From contig JADJSV010000011.1 of NCBI GenBank assembly GCA_016711505.1, forward strand, positions 1-64,000: a stretch of DNA of 64,000 nt, given 5' to 3'. Below the pieces are notes generated by a model that was not told the origin of the DNA, searched no databases, and saw only the letters and a list, made by a program, of their open reading frames with translations. This DNA is from Bacteroidota bacterium. GTDB taxonomy: Bacteria; Bacteroidota; Bacteroidia; AKYH767-A; 2013-40CM-41-45. Below, one piece after another: positions 34,587 through 42,427 of this stretch (within the stretch, counting starts at the first letter, position 1; each line of letters opens with the position of its first letter). Both the position numbers and the translations under genes were made by a program.

Positions 34587-34853
34587 TTACTTTGAGCTTC
34601 TGATTCTTTCGATCATGTCCACCGGAATCTCTTCCCGAAATGGTTCCAGTGCTTTATGGTCCCGACTTTCTAATTCCGAAATCAGTTTTTTCCCTTTTTG
34701 TACACTGATGAAATAAATGATCTGATCCCGATCGTACTTTTCTGTAGTTGACATTTCGTTTTCTACAAATAAACATCCGACTTTTCGCTTATTATTTTTC
34801 AGGTATAAGGTTGCAATCTTATTCAAATGGGGTGTGATATCATCTAATCCCAT
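34587..34853 (-). CDS. Small protein of unknown function, second of a coupled pair
   Basis: I do not recognise this 88-residue protein. It is basic, with a strand-rich start (ATLYLKNNKRKVGCLFVENE) and a helical end (SELESRDHKALEPFREEIPV, DMIERIRSSK). I chose the ATG that overlaps the end of the upstream gene by 14 bases; an earlier in-frame ATG would overlap by 59. The overlap suggests coupled translation and a joint function. It has no membrane segment. Confidence 0.65.
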   Translation of the reverse strand: MGLDDITPHLNKIATLYLKNNKRKVGCLFVENEMSTTEKYDRDQIIYFISVQKGKKLISELESRDHKALEPFREEIPVDMIERIRSSK

Positions 34854-35160
34854 GTGGCTGGAGGATGTTTGTGAAATTGTTGTAAATGGCGCTTGCATAA
34901 GTTTCTTCGATCAGTTCTTCTTCCTGACGGTTGTTTTTAGTACTGTTTATAATTGCTGTAATGTCTATTCTGGTTACATTCTGATTAACCGTGCTGATCT
35001 CAAATACTAACTGACGGGCTTTCCGTAACCAGTTTCCTTCCTGATAAGCAATGACAACTGATGAATTCAGAGTCTGTACTATGAAACCTTTTCGTAGTAA
35101 CATCTCTTTTAATTTTTCTAAAACTTCGGGCAAAGCAAGCCCAAGTAGCGCAGTTTCCAT
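34840..35160 (-). CDS. Small protein of unknown function, first of a coupled pair
   Basis: I do not recognise this 106-residue protein. It begins METALLGLALPEVLEKLKEM, a helix, then RKGFIVQTLNSSVVIAYQEG, strands ending in LVFEISTVNQNVTRIDITAI, and a final helix. An alternating helix-strand pattern without signal peptide suggests a small cytoplasmic alpha/beta domain. In-frame codons upstream of this Met are Cys-rich and lie in a repeat, so I exclude them. It overlaps the following gene. Confidence 0.65.
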   Translation of the reverse strand: METALLGLALPEVLEKLKEMLLRKGFIVQTLNSSVVIAYQEGNWLRKARQLVFEISTVNQNVTRIDITAIINSTKNNRQEEELIEETYASAIYNNFTNILQPHGIR

Positions 35161-35502
35161 AGTGCTAGATTGAATTGTGATCCTGCCCGTACAGACGTAC
35201 GTACAGTATTCGGTAAATGGTTTTTTTGAGAATGTGTTGCTACAGCAGACGCAACACATGTAGTAGAAAGACAATTCGAAAATACCGTATTGACGGGCCT
35301 TTGTCCATTATTTTAAGTCAATCGGCATGTAGTGGCAGTCAATCGAGGGTTTGGGGGAGTGAATGGCGGGTTGAAAGCGGTGGAAATGGGGTCGAATTGG
35401 GTTAGAAGGCCAAGATCAAGGGATGCGCAGTCTTGGAGATTAGATTCAATCTTGATATCAGTCGTGACTACTGGATTTGCGGGAGAAAAAACACACAGAA
35501 TT
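35161..35502. other. Intergenic with an imperfect inverted repeat
   Basis: GCCCGTACAGACGTACGTAC and AGTATTCGGT near 35184-35214 face ACCGTATTGACGGGCC near 35284-35300, with an inner TGTTGC...GCAACACA pair. No gene is convincing in this gap. Confidence 0.55.
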
Positions 35503-35668
35503 CTTTCCCGCAGAGTTCGCAGAGTACGCAGAAAATCCGCAGAAATTCCTGCGGAATTGTATTTATTTGTTGGAAAATTTTCCTTTTATGAAATTCAACA
35601 TTGATTTATGATCTCGCAGAGATCTCTGCGGATTTTCTGCGAACTCTGCGCAATTCTGCGGGAAATAA
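35503..35668. repeat. CGCAGA-type repeats, copies 8 and 9, facing each other
   Basis: TTTCCCGCAGAGTTCGCAGA and GTACGCAGAAAATCCGCAGA on the left face TCTGCGGATTTTCTGCGAAC and TCTGCGCAATTCTGCGGGAA on the right, about 60 bases apart, forming a long inverted pair. An extra GATTTGCGGGAGAAAAAACA word lies just upstream at 35473. Confidence 0.9.
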
Positions 35669-35710
35669 ATTACCTATCACAAATGCACACTTTCACCTAC
35701 AAGAAATACC

Positions 35711-35718
35711 TAAATTTG
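35711..35718 (+). promoter_or_regulatory. -7 box TAAATTTG before the secreted metalloprotease
   Basis: Exact TAnnTTTG, 19 bases before the GTG start. No clear -33 TTG. Confidence 0.4.
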
Positions 35719-35737
35719 ATAACTCAATCCAACCCCT

Positions 35738-37027
35738 GTGTTCAAACGAATCCTTCTTTTTTTCTTTATCCTGACATTCAACCAATCGTTCGCTCAGCAA
35801 ACTGTTGCATCGAAGAATACTTCAGATACTTCCTGCAACCGCTCATCATCAGCATGGAAAAATATATACAGCAAAGTAGCGACTTATCTGCCGCATGAAA
35901 ACAGTCCGCTTAAAACCGTAGGAATAAATCTGATCATCATGCAGAATGATACCGGTGGAAATGGATACACCGATTCAGAGGAACACCTGAAAGAACTCAG
36001 AACACTTTTCGGGTATGTAAAAAATTTATACGCAAAAAACTCAAAGCCATCCGATCCTATTCAAGGTGTAACAGATTTGAAAAGTAAATTCATCGATCTT
36101 GAATTGAAAGGAATTTATTTTTACAAAAACAGCACACTCAATAAATCTGCAAATGTTCAAGGCTTGCTTTCTTATCTCACAAAAAATGATCCCGAACGAT
36201 TGCAGTATCTGAATGTATTTCTCACCGAAGCCGGACACGGACTTGCTTATGCAACAAGAGGTGTATCATATGATACAAAAGGAAATTTAGGAGTCGTAAT
36301 GCCCGGCATCTGGTCGTGGAGTCCCGGAAGTAATTATGCATCGGCAACAGAAATGGCGCATGAGATCGGACACATCTTTGATCTGTGTCATACTTACCTC
36401 GGTGGCGGTTGTGCCGGAACACTCAAAGCAATGGGTACTGATCCTGACACCGGCGATTGGTTTCCCGATGTATTCGGAACACCGTATCCCGGAAATGCTC
36501 CGCACACAGCACCAACAAAAGTATTTCCGTGGGAGTATGATGTAAACAAAGATACTGCTGATAAAGTCACCAACAATTTACACGGCGGCTTCCGCGATGA
36601 ATCTTATTTGTCGCCGCTGCAGATCGCAAAATGTCATCGTGCATTGTCAGTGAAAAATGCATCGCGTTATGTAACATCATGTACATATGATTCAAGCAAT
36701 GCGTGGATCATTACATCCGATGAAGAATGGGATTTCAAAATGAAGTGGGACAAAGATATTTTCATCCGTAATAAAGCCACAGTAAATTTTGAATGCCATT
36801 TATCCATGCCACAGCGTTCAAAGATCGTAGTTGAAAAAGGTTCAACGCTGATCATCAGCGGAACTGTTGCAAATGATTGCGAAGATGGATGGGATGGGAC
36901 GATAGAGGTGAAGAGTGGTGGAAAATTGATCTTGCTTTCGAGTGCTGTGATCAAATTCAAAAACAATGGGAAGATAAAAGTTGAGAGGAGATTGTTTGGG
37001 CGGGGGAAAGTGAAAATTATTAATTAA
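35738..37027 (+). CDS. Secreted metzincin-like zinc metalloprotease
   Basis: A 429-residue secreted protein. The signal peptide is MFKRILLFFFILTFNQSFAQ, starting at a GTG. The zinc site is HEIGHIFDLCH (H208, E209, H212, H218), which has the three-His spacing of metzincins HExxHxxGxxH, but Asp replaces the usual Gly. KAMGTDP after it may be the Met-turn. The C-terminal 110 residues repeat short strands (ATVNFECHLSMPQRSKIVVE, STLIISGTVANDCEDGWDGT, IEVKSGGKLILLS), a beta-helix of a type common in T9SS cargo. No T9SS sorting domain follows, so the C-terminus may be lost or export uses another route. Substrate unknown. Confidence 0.82.
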   Translation: MFKRILLFFFILTFNQSFAQQTVASKNTSDTSCNRSSSAWKNIYSKVATYLPHENSPLKTVGINLIIMQNDTGGNGYTDSEEHLKELRTLFGYVKNLYAKNSKPSDPIQGVTDLKSKFIDLELKGIYFYKNSTLNKSANVQGLLSYLTKNDPERLQYLNVFLTEAGHGLAYATRGVSYDTKGNLGVVMPGIWSWSPGSNYASATEMAHEIGHIFDLCHTYLGGGCAGTLKAMGTDPDTGDWFPDVFGTPYPGNAPHTAPTKVFPWEYDVNKDTADKVTNNLHGGFRDESYLSPLQIAKCHRALSVKNASRYVTSCTYDSSNAWIITSDEEWDFKMKWDKDIFIRNKATVNFECHLSMPQRSKIVVEKGSTLIISGTVANDCEDGWDGTIEVKSGGKLILLSSAVIKFKNNGKIKVERRLFGRGKVKIIN

Positions 37028-37092
37028 ATTGACTCTATTTTAGTTTTTTAAAGATTTAGGATCAAAAACCGAATTAAAATAATTCGAAAATG

Positions 37093-37122
37093 TTTGCCAA
37101 TTGAAATTGTTTGTTATTTTTG
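37093..37122 (+). promoter_or_regulatory. Bacteroidota promoter of the T9SS gene
   Basis: TTTG at 37093-37096 and TATTTTTG at 37115-37122 with an 18-base spacer: a full match to the TTTG / TAnnTTTG consensus. The ATG follows 26 bases later. Confidence 0.7.
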
Positions 37123-37148
37123 ATGAAGTCTTTTAATATATTCCCAGT

Positions 37149-38747
37149 ATGAAAAGTATAATTTTACTTTTGTTTTTGTTGCTTTTGGCACAATTGTCCT
37201 GGTGTCAATCTACTTTTCAGAAAACATATAATCATTCTGTACCTGGCGTTCTTGTTCAAGATCATATTTATTCGATACTTCTTGACTCAAGTGAAAACAT
37301 TGTGTTAAGCGGGAATACAAAAGATTTTATTCAACAAACATCTTCGGCAGCGGTTCTAAAAACAAACACCGATGGAAACCTTCTTTGGTTTAAACTATAT
37401 GCGTATACGCCGACCAATAATGATGCTACTGCCTCGTTGCTTTTGCCAGATAACAATTATGTAGTAGCCGGTACTTTATCGGATTCATCATGGGGTGACA
37501 ACAGCAGTTTTATTTTTAGAACTGATTCAAATGGAAACCTAGTATGGTCAAAGATCTATTCATTTAATTTACCCACTATTTATCTTTATTCACTTTCAAA
37601 TTACAACGGAAGTATTTATACCGGTGGAACATTAAATAATACTCAAACCGGCACATTCCAGGATTTTTTCTTTACGAAACTTGATTATAATGGACATGTG
37701 GTTTGGAGTAAATATTTATACGATACTTTGGATAATGAATTTCACGATTTTTCAATTACAAGCGATGGCGGAATCGCATTTTCAGGAGACAGATTGATAG
37801 ATAATTTTCCGGCGAACACAGATATTTATTTCGGAAAGCTTGATTCAACAGGGCAATTATTATGGAGCAAACAAATCTTATTGCCGGGCTTCGAAGGTAA
37901 CAGGTCTAGGATTAGAGAAACGATTGATGGGGGTTATATGGTATTTACATATACACAAAGTGTGGGGCTTGGTAGTAGCGACTTTCTGTTTTTAAAAACA
38001 GATTCCATAGGAAATGTTGTTTGGTCAAAACTAATTGGAACCATCAATTCAGAAGTTCCGGCAACTATAAATCAATTACCGAATGGCAGTTTTTCAGTAA
38101 CTGGATTGGTCGGGACTTCGAACTCTGACGTAGCCGTTGGTTTTAATATTGACTTAAGCGGAAATGTATCTTCTGTTTCTACATATGGTTTAACAAATGG
38201 AACGCGATTTGGTGTTTCTGCAGTTCTCAATAATTATATTGTTAATGCAGGCGATCATAGTCCATCATATCAAAGTATGGAAGGGGATTTTTATATTGTG
38301 AAGACAGACTTAACAGGATATAGTGGATGTTTTGAAACTCCTTATTTGTTTAGCGATTCGTCATTTACCCTTAGCATTTCGGAGGTAGATGATTCTGTAA
38401 TTGAAATGGTTGCACCACTTACCGATGTTTCAATGATTATGTATGATGCCACATCTTCTATTACAGAAACAACTCTGTGCATGACAGCAGTTGACAATAA
38501 CGGAGATTTGGAAAGCCAAGTAAAAATATTCCCTAATCCGAATTACGGCAAATTTAATTTAGTGCGAGAAAATTATTTTAACACTGTATGTCGTATCTAT
38601 AATGTTTTTGGAGAATTAGTTTTAGAAGAAGCAGTGATAGGAAATTCTAATTCATTTGATGTGGATTTACCTTCGGGAATTTACTTTTTGAGTTTGGAAA
38701 ATGGAATTGAATTACTACCTGTATCAAAAAAATTTATTATTCTTTGA
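37149..38747 (+). CDS. Secreted T9SS type A protein, paralogue of the gene at 31-32.6 kb
   Basis: A 532-residue secreted protein. The signal peptide is MKSIILLLFLLLLAQLSWCQ. Blade-like repeats carry DxxGNxxWSK (TDGNLLWFKLY, DSNGNLVWSKIYS, DYNGHVVWSKYLY, DSTGQLLWSKQIL, DSIGNVVWSKLIG), pointing to a beta-propeller. The T9SS sorting domain is at the end (VKIFPNPNYGKFNLV, CRIYNVFGELVLEEAV, PSGIYFLSLENG). It would be exported through T9SS. It has a good promoter and a strong terminator of its own, so it is a single-gene transcript. Binding partner unknown. Confidence 0.9.
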   Translation: MKSIILLLFLLLLAQLSWCQSTFQKTYNHSVPGVLVQDHIYSILLDSSENIVLSGNTKDFIQQTSSAAVLKTNTDGNLLWFKLYAYTPTNNDATASLLLPDNNYVVAGTLSDSSWGDNSSFIFRTDSNGNLVWSKIYSFNLPTIYLYSLSNYNGSIYTGGTLNNTQTGTFQDFFFTKLDYNGHVVWSKYLYDTLDNEFHDFSITSDGGIAFSGDRLIDNFPANTDIYFGKLDSTGQLLWSKQILLPGFEGNRSRIRETIDGGYMVFTYTQSVGLGSSDFLFLKTDSIGNVVWSKLIGTINSEVPATINQLPNGSFSVTGLVGTSNSDVAVGFNIDLSGNVSSVSTYGLTNGTRFGVSAVLNNYIVNAGDHSPSYQSMEGDFYIVKTDLTGYSGCFETPYLFSDSSFTLSISEVDDSVIEMVAPLTDVSMIMYDATSSITETTLCMTAVDNNGDLESQVKIFPNPNYGKFNLVRENYFNTVCRIYNVFGELVLEEAVIGNSNSFDVDLPSGIYFLSLENGIELLPVSKKFIIL

Positions 38748-38817
38748 ATGGTGAGTGAATGGTGAACAAGGTTGTCATTAATTAAAATTTATTTTTTTAA
38801 TATTATTTTTTTCGAAG

Positions 38818-38856
38818 GCCCTCACAGAAATTTATTTTTGTGAGGGCTTTTTTTTG
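38818..38856 (+). terminator. Rho-independent terminator
   Basis: GCCCTCACA (38818-38826) and TGTGAGGGC (38839-38847) form a perfect 9-base stem with a 12-base loop, followed by eight T. It ends the T9SS gene upstream. Confidence 0.9.
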
Positions 38857-38900
38857 GCTGGATATTTATTTTTTAATTTTGGAAAACTTGGGGTGATTCA

Positions 38901-39095
38901 TATGTGATCCCTCTGGGATCGGGGCTTGTTCATTATTTATTTTTCTACCGTTATGTGATCCCTCTGGGATCGGGGCTTGCGCATTATTTATTTTTCTACC
39001 GATATGTGATCCCTCTGGGATCGGGGCTTGTGCATTATTTAATTTTCTACCGATATGTGATCCCTCTGGGATCGGGCTTTGCCTACTGATATAAG
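38901..39095. repeat. Tandem array of a 51-base unit, about 3.7 copies
   Basis: Units start at 38901, 38952, 39003 and 39054. Each begins TATGTGATCCCTCTGGGATC, continues with GGGGCTTG and ends in TTTTCTACCG. The GATCCCTCTGGGATC inside is a palindrome. Copies differ at only a few positions; the last decays after GGGATCGGGC. Because 51 is a multiple of 3, one frame stays open, but I regard that as a by-product. Confidence 0.95.
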
Positions 39096-39513
39096 TCCCT
39101 CCGAGATTGAGATTTAGTTTTGACTTATTTTTCTGCCCCTTGTGAATTCCTTTTAGGATTGTTTTTGGGTTATTTTATTTCCTAAGGCCAATCCTCAGAG
39201 ATTGAATTTTCCGGACGATTTTTGACCTGGGAAATTTGATTTCTACAGAGAAAAGCTTCTATTTGAAATTTACTCAGAAATAAAGAATTTAGAGCTAACA
39301 CCAACTTCCATTTACTACCATCCAAATTTAACAATATCCGTAAATGTTTGATATTCAGCATAAAACGATAAATGTTAAGGCTGTTCTTCAGACAAAACAT
39401 AGAATTTGAACCTACCTTCGTAATCTCCACAAAACACAGGCTTTTCAAATTGTGAATTTGTAAGAAGCTCAAAGCTTTAGCTGTAAATTCATTTGGCGTT
39501 CATCGTATCAGGA
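39096..39513. other. Intergenic, nothing recognised
   Basis: AT-rich. A minus-strand open frame of about 96 codons is present here, but its product has no recognisable domain and no promoter, so I do not call a gene. Confidence 0.5.
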
Positions 39514-39542
39514 TTGTCAATTATCAGATAATCATATCTTTG
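39514..39542 (+). promoter_or_regulatory. Bacteroidota promoter of the MltD gene
   Basis: TTG at 39514-39516 and TATCTTTG at 39535-39542, spacer 18 bases: a full consensus match. The leader is about 50 bases. Confidence 0.7.
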
Positions 39543-39601
39543 CAACCCCACGAAAGCTTGAAATTTATGTAGAAACAGTGTTTAAACAGAAGGGACAATA
39601 C

Positions 39602-41134
39602 ATGAAGCGAATTTCCAATTTACTTTTATCCGCAGCGATACTTTCTGTATCGGTGTTTTCTATTGCACCGGTCAACGCTCAGTTGATCAACGAACAACAA
39701 AACGTTATTCCGGATTCTTATGATCCGATTGCCGCAACTCTTGATAGCTTACTAAACCTTAGTTACGTTCAGCGACTAAACTCTAATTCAGCATATGGTT
39801 TTACGTCAAGTAATTTCCGTCCGCAGGAAGTGCCGGTTTATTCGGGCGATGTGATCGCAAAGCGAATGGAGAAAATCCAGACACCAATCCCTCTTACATA
39901 TAATTCAATGGTGAAAGATTACATTGATATGTATGCGGTTCGTAAGCGTGGCTTAACGGAAAGAGTAATGGGACTTTCGAATTTGTATTTTCCTATGTAC
40001 GAACAGATCCTCGATCAGCAGGGTTTGCCGGTTGAATTCAAATATCTTTCTATCGTTGAAAGTGCGTTGAATCCAATGGCGGTTTCACATTGCGGTGCAA
40101 CAGGCTTGTGGCAATTTATGTTTGCTACCGGAAAATTATACGATCTGAAAATTAATTCAATGATCGACGAACGTCGTGATCCTGAAAAATCTACTTATGC
40201 TGCATGTCAGTATTTCAAAGACATGTATGCAATCTATAACGACTGGCTTTTAGTAATTGCAGCTTACAACTGCGGTGCAGGAAATGTCAACAAAGCAATT
40301 GCACGCAGCGGAGGTAAAAGAACGTTCTGGGAAATTTGTAATTACCTGCCAAAAGAAACTCGTGGTTATGTTCCTGCATTCATTGCTGTTACTTACCTGA
40401 TGTCTTATCCGGCTGAACACAATCTTACTCCTGTCGCTCCTGCACTTACTTACTTTGATGCAGATACAGTAATGGTCGATCAGAAAGTTTCATTGAAAGC
40501 TATTGCCGATGCAACGAACACTCCACTCGACATGATTCAATATCTGAATCCGATTTACAAACGTGGTGTCGTTCCTGTTTCTGATGAGCCAATGGTTGTA
40601 AAACTTCCATCCAATAAGATCAACACTTATCTGGCTAATTTATCTTCGATATACAAACCTGCCGAAGACAGCTACACTGCAACTTTTGCATCAAGCGAAA
40701 AAGTAAATGTAAGTTCTGATGGAAATGATGAGATCCGCAAAACACATAAAGTAAGAAGAGGCGATAATTTACAATCAATTGCAAAACGATATTCTTGTTC
40801 CGTTACAGAATTAAAAAAATGGAATCGTTTAAAGTCTACACGACTAAAAGCAGGACAATACCTGACAGTTTTTGTTCCTGAGAAAAAAGCTCCTGCTAAA
40901 CTTGCTGAAAAAACTGAGACTGTAAAACCTGCAAGTACTCTTATAGCAAATCAAAGCACTGATTCAACAAACGGCAGCCGCTTTGTTTATCATGTTGTAG
41001 CACCCGGTGACACACTGTGGAAAATTGCTCAACGTTATGAGGGGATGACTGTAGACCAGATTAAAGAAATGAATCAACTACAGTCCAACGACCTTAAGGT
41101 AGGTACACGAATCAAAGTAAAGGTTCAAGGGTAA
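39602..41134 (+). CDS. mltD: MltD-like lytic transglycosylase with two LysM domains
   Basis: A 510-residue envelope enzyme that cleaves peptidoglycan to 1,6-anhydro-muropeptides. I chose the ATG at 39602, preceded by AGAAGGGACA; a GTG eight codons upstream is less likely. The signal peptide ends near ALA-like VNAQ. The SLT domain has the catalytic Glu about residue 153 in YLSIVESALNPMAVS, then GATGLWQFM, RDPEKSTYAACQYF and AAYNCGAGNVNKAI. Two LysM domains follow: KTHKVRRGDNLQSIAKRYSC near 380 and YHVVAPGDTLWKIAQRYEG near 462. The family acts in wall remodelling. A terminator follows. Confidence 0.95.
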   Translation: MKRISNLLLSAAILSVSVFSIAPVNAQLINEQQNVIPDSYDPIAATLDSLLNLSYVQRLNSNSAYGFTSSNFRPQEVPVYSGDVIAKRMEKIQTPIPLTYNSMVKDYIDMYAVRKRGLTERVMGLSNLYFPMYEQILDQQGLPVEFKYLSIVESALNPMAVSHCGATGLWQFMFATGKLYDLKINSMIDERRDPEKSTYAACQYFKDMYAIYNDWLLVIAAYNCGAGNVNKAIARSGGKRTFWEICNYLPKETRGYVPAFIAVTYLMSYPAEHNLTPVAPALTYFDADTVMVDQKVSLKAIADATNTPLDMIQYLNPIYKRGVVPVSDEPMVVKLPSNKINTYLANLSSIYKPAEDSYTATFASSEKVNVSSDGNDEIRKTHKVRRGDNLQSIAKRYSCSVTELKKWNRLKSTRLKAGQYLTVFVPEKKAPAKLAEKTETVKPASTLIANQSTDSTNGSRFVYHVVAPGDTLWKIAQRYEGMTVDQIKEMNQLQSNDLKVGTRIKVKVQG

Positions 41135-41154
41135 TCATTTACTCAAAAGATATT

Positions 41155-41187
41155 TAAAAGGCACCTTTTAGGGGTGCTTTTTTTTTG
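41155..41187 (+). terminator. Rho-independent terminator after mltD
   Basis: AAAAGGCACC and GGGGTGCTTTT form a stem around TTTTA, followed by a long T-run. One base is bulged. Confidence 0.85.
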
Positions 41188-41234
41188 ATTCATTTTTTGA
41201 CCGATGGGTCATACAACCTTTCGGCTAAAATCCG

Positions 41235-41242
41235 TACTTTTG
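41235..41242 (+). promoter_or_regulatory. -7 box TACTTTTG
   Basis: Exact TAnnTTTG, 18 bases before the ATG of the T9SS protein; no clear -33 element at the usual distance. Confidence 0.5.
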
Positions 41243-41260
41243 TTATACAAAATCCTAATT

Positions 41261-42184
41261 ATGAAAAAATCAATACTATTCTTATTTCTAATGGCTTCAA
41301 CATCTGTTTTGTTTGGCCAGGGAATCTTAAATCCAAGTTTTGAAACGTGGACATCGTTTACTGCTTCAGGCGGATCAGGTGAATATCCAACCGGTTGGAC
41401 AACAAGTGACAGTTTAACAAAAGCAAGCGGTGGAGTTCAGACCGCCTGGAGAGGTTTAGATCCGTATGAAGGAGCTAACTCATTACATTTAAAATCTGCG
41501 GTAATTCTGTTTCAAGGATTCAATGTAACCGGACCTGCAGTTGCAACAAATGGTATTGTTTCATTAAATGGATTTGCATTAGCATACAGCGGAGGTCATG
41601 CAGATACAACAAGAGCAAGATACTATTCAGGTCAGTATAAATATATTCCCGTAGGTGGCGATTCAGGTATTGTGAAAGTTTTTCTTTTAAAAAGAAACGG
41701 TTCTGTAAGAGATACAATTGCAGCCGGAATAACTTCCCTTGAAGCATCTGCAACTTACCGCCAATTTATGGTTACAATGAATTTCCGTGATTTCACTGTG
41801 CAACCTGATACAGCTTTAATAATCATGCAGTCTGCAAATACTGCATTGGCGCTCGGTTCAACTGTAAATGAAAGTGAACTTGTAATCGATTCATTGACTG
41901 CATTAGGATTCGTTGGAGTAGAAGAGCTTTCCGGCGATGTGAAAAGTTTTTCTGTTTATCCATCACCGGCTTCTTCATTCATCACCCTCGATGCTGAACT
42001 GAGAAACCCGGCAACACTTTCTTATGACCTGTTCGACAACAACGGTCGCTGGATTCGTTCCGATAAAATGAATTCTTCAAAAGAAACAATTGAGATCTCG
42101 GATTTAGCGATTGGCAATTACATTGTAAAATTGAATGCTAATGGAAAGATAATTATTGCAAAGCAATTTGCAGTTACACGATAA
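41261..42184 (+). CDS. Secreted T9SS type A protein with PCMD-like front domain
   Basis: A 307-residue secreted protein. I chose the ATG giving the signal peptide MKKSILFLFLMASTSVLFGQ. It opens with GILNPSFETWTSF and YPTGWTTSDSL, a pattern seen in carbohydrate-binding-like or PCMD-type domains of Bacteroidota, followed by a jelly-roll-like body (LHLKSAVILFQGFNVTGPAV). The last 80 residues are a T9SS type A sorting domain (SFSVYPSPASSFITLDAELR, YDLFDNNGRWI, IGNYIVKLNANGKI). The ligand is unknown; carbohydrate binding is a guess from the fold. It has its own promoter box. Confidence 0.85.
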   Translation: MKKSILFLFLMASTSVLFGQGILNPSFETWTSFTASGGSGEYPTGWTTSDSLTKASGGVQTAWRGLDPYEGANSLHLKSAVILFQGFNVTGPAVATNGIVSLNGFALAYSGGHADTTRARYYSGQYKYIPVGGDSGIVKVFLLKRNGSVRDTIAAGITSLEASATYRQFMVTMNFRDFTVQPDTALIIMQSANTALALGSTVNESELVIDSLTALGFVGVEELSGDVKSFSVYPSPASSFITLDAELRNPATLSYDLFDNNGRWIRSDKMNSSKETIEISDLAIGNYIVKLNANGKIIIAKQFAVTR

Positions 42185-42288
42185 GTTTATAAAATAGTTC
42201 AAATGAAAGGGTCAAAGGTCAACTGAGGTTGGGTTTTGACCCTTTTTTTGTGATTTGTTATTTGTAACTGATGAAGCAATTTTTTATT

Positions 42289-42427
42289 TTTCATTCCACT
42301 TCATTCCACTTCATTCCACTTCATTTCACTTCATTTCACTTCATTCCACTTCATTTCACTTCATTCCACTTCATTTCACTTAATTCCACTTCATTCCACT
42401 TCATTCCACTTCATTCCACTTCATTGT
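42289..42427. repeat. Tandem array of the 10-base word CATTCCACTT
   Basis: About 14 units of CATTCCACTT or CATTTCACTT in a row, with one unit TAATTCCACTT. The last unit overlaps the stop codon of hflX. Read from hflX, each unit gives AATGAAGTGG, with a TGA every ten bases and so in all three frames. Read the other way the array is free of stop codons. Confidence 0.95.

Noticed and set aside
35332..35604. Frame of 90 codons over the CGCAGA repeats
   Set aside because: It is formed by repeat DNA and has no coding features.
38904..39089. Open frame of 61 codons over the 51-base tandem array
   Set aside because: It exists only because the unit length is a multiple of three; the product is a 17-residue repeat without signal or domain.
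38901..39095. CRISPR-like array
   Set aside because: The repeats are contiguous without unique spacers, and there are no cas genes.
39182..39472. Minus-strand frame of 96 codons
   Set aside because: No recognisable domain, no promoter, composition like the surrounding non-coding DNA.
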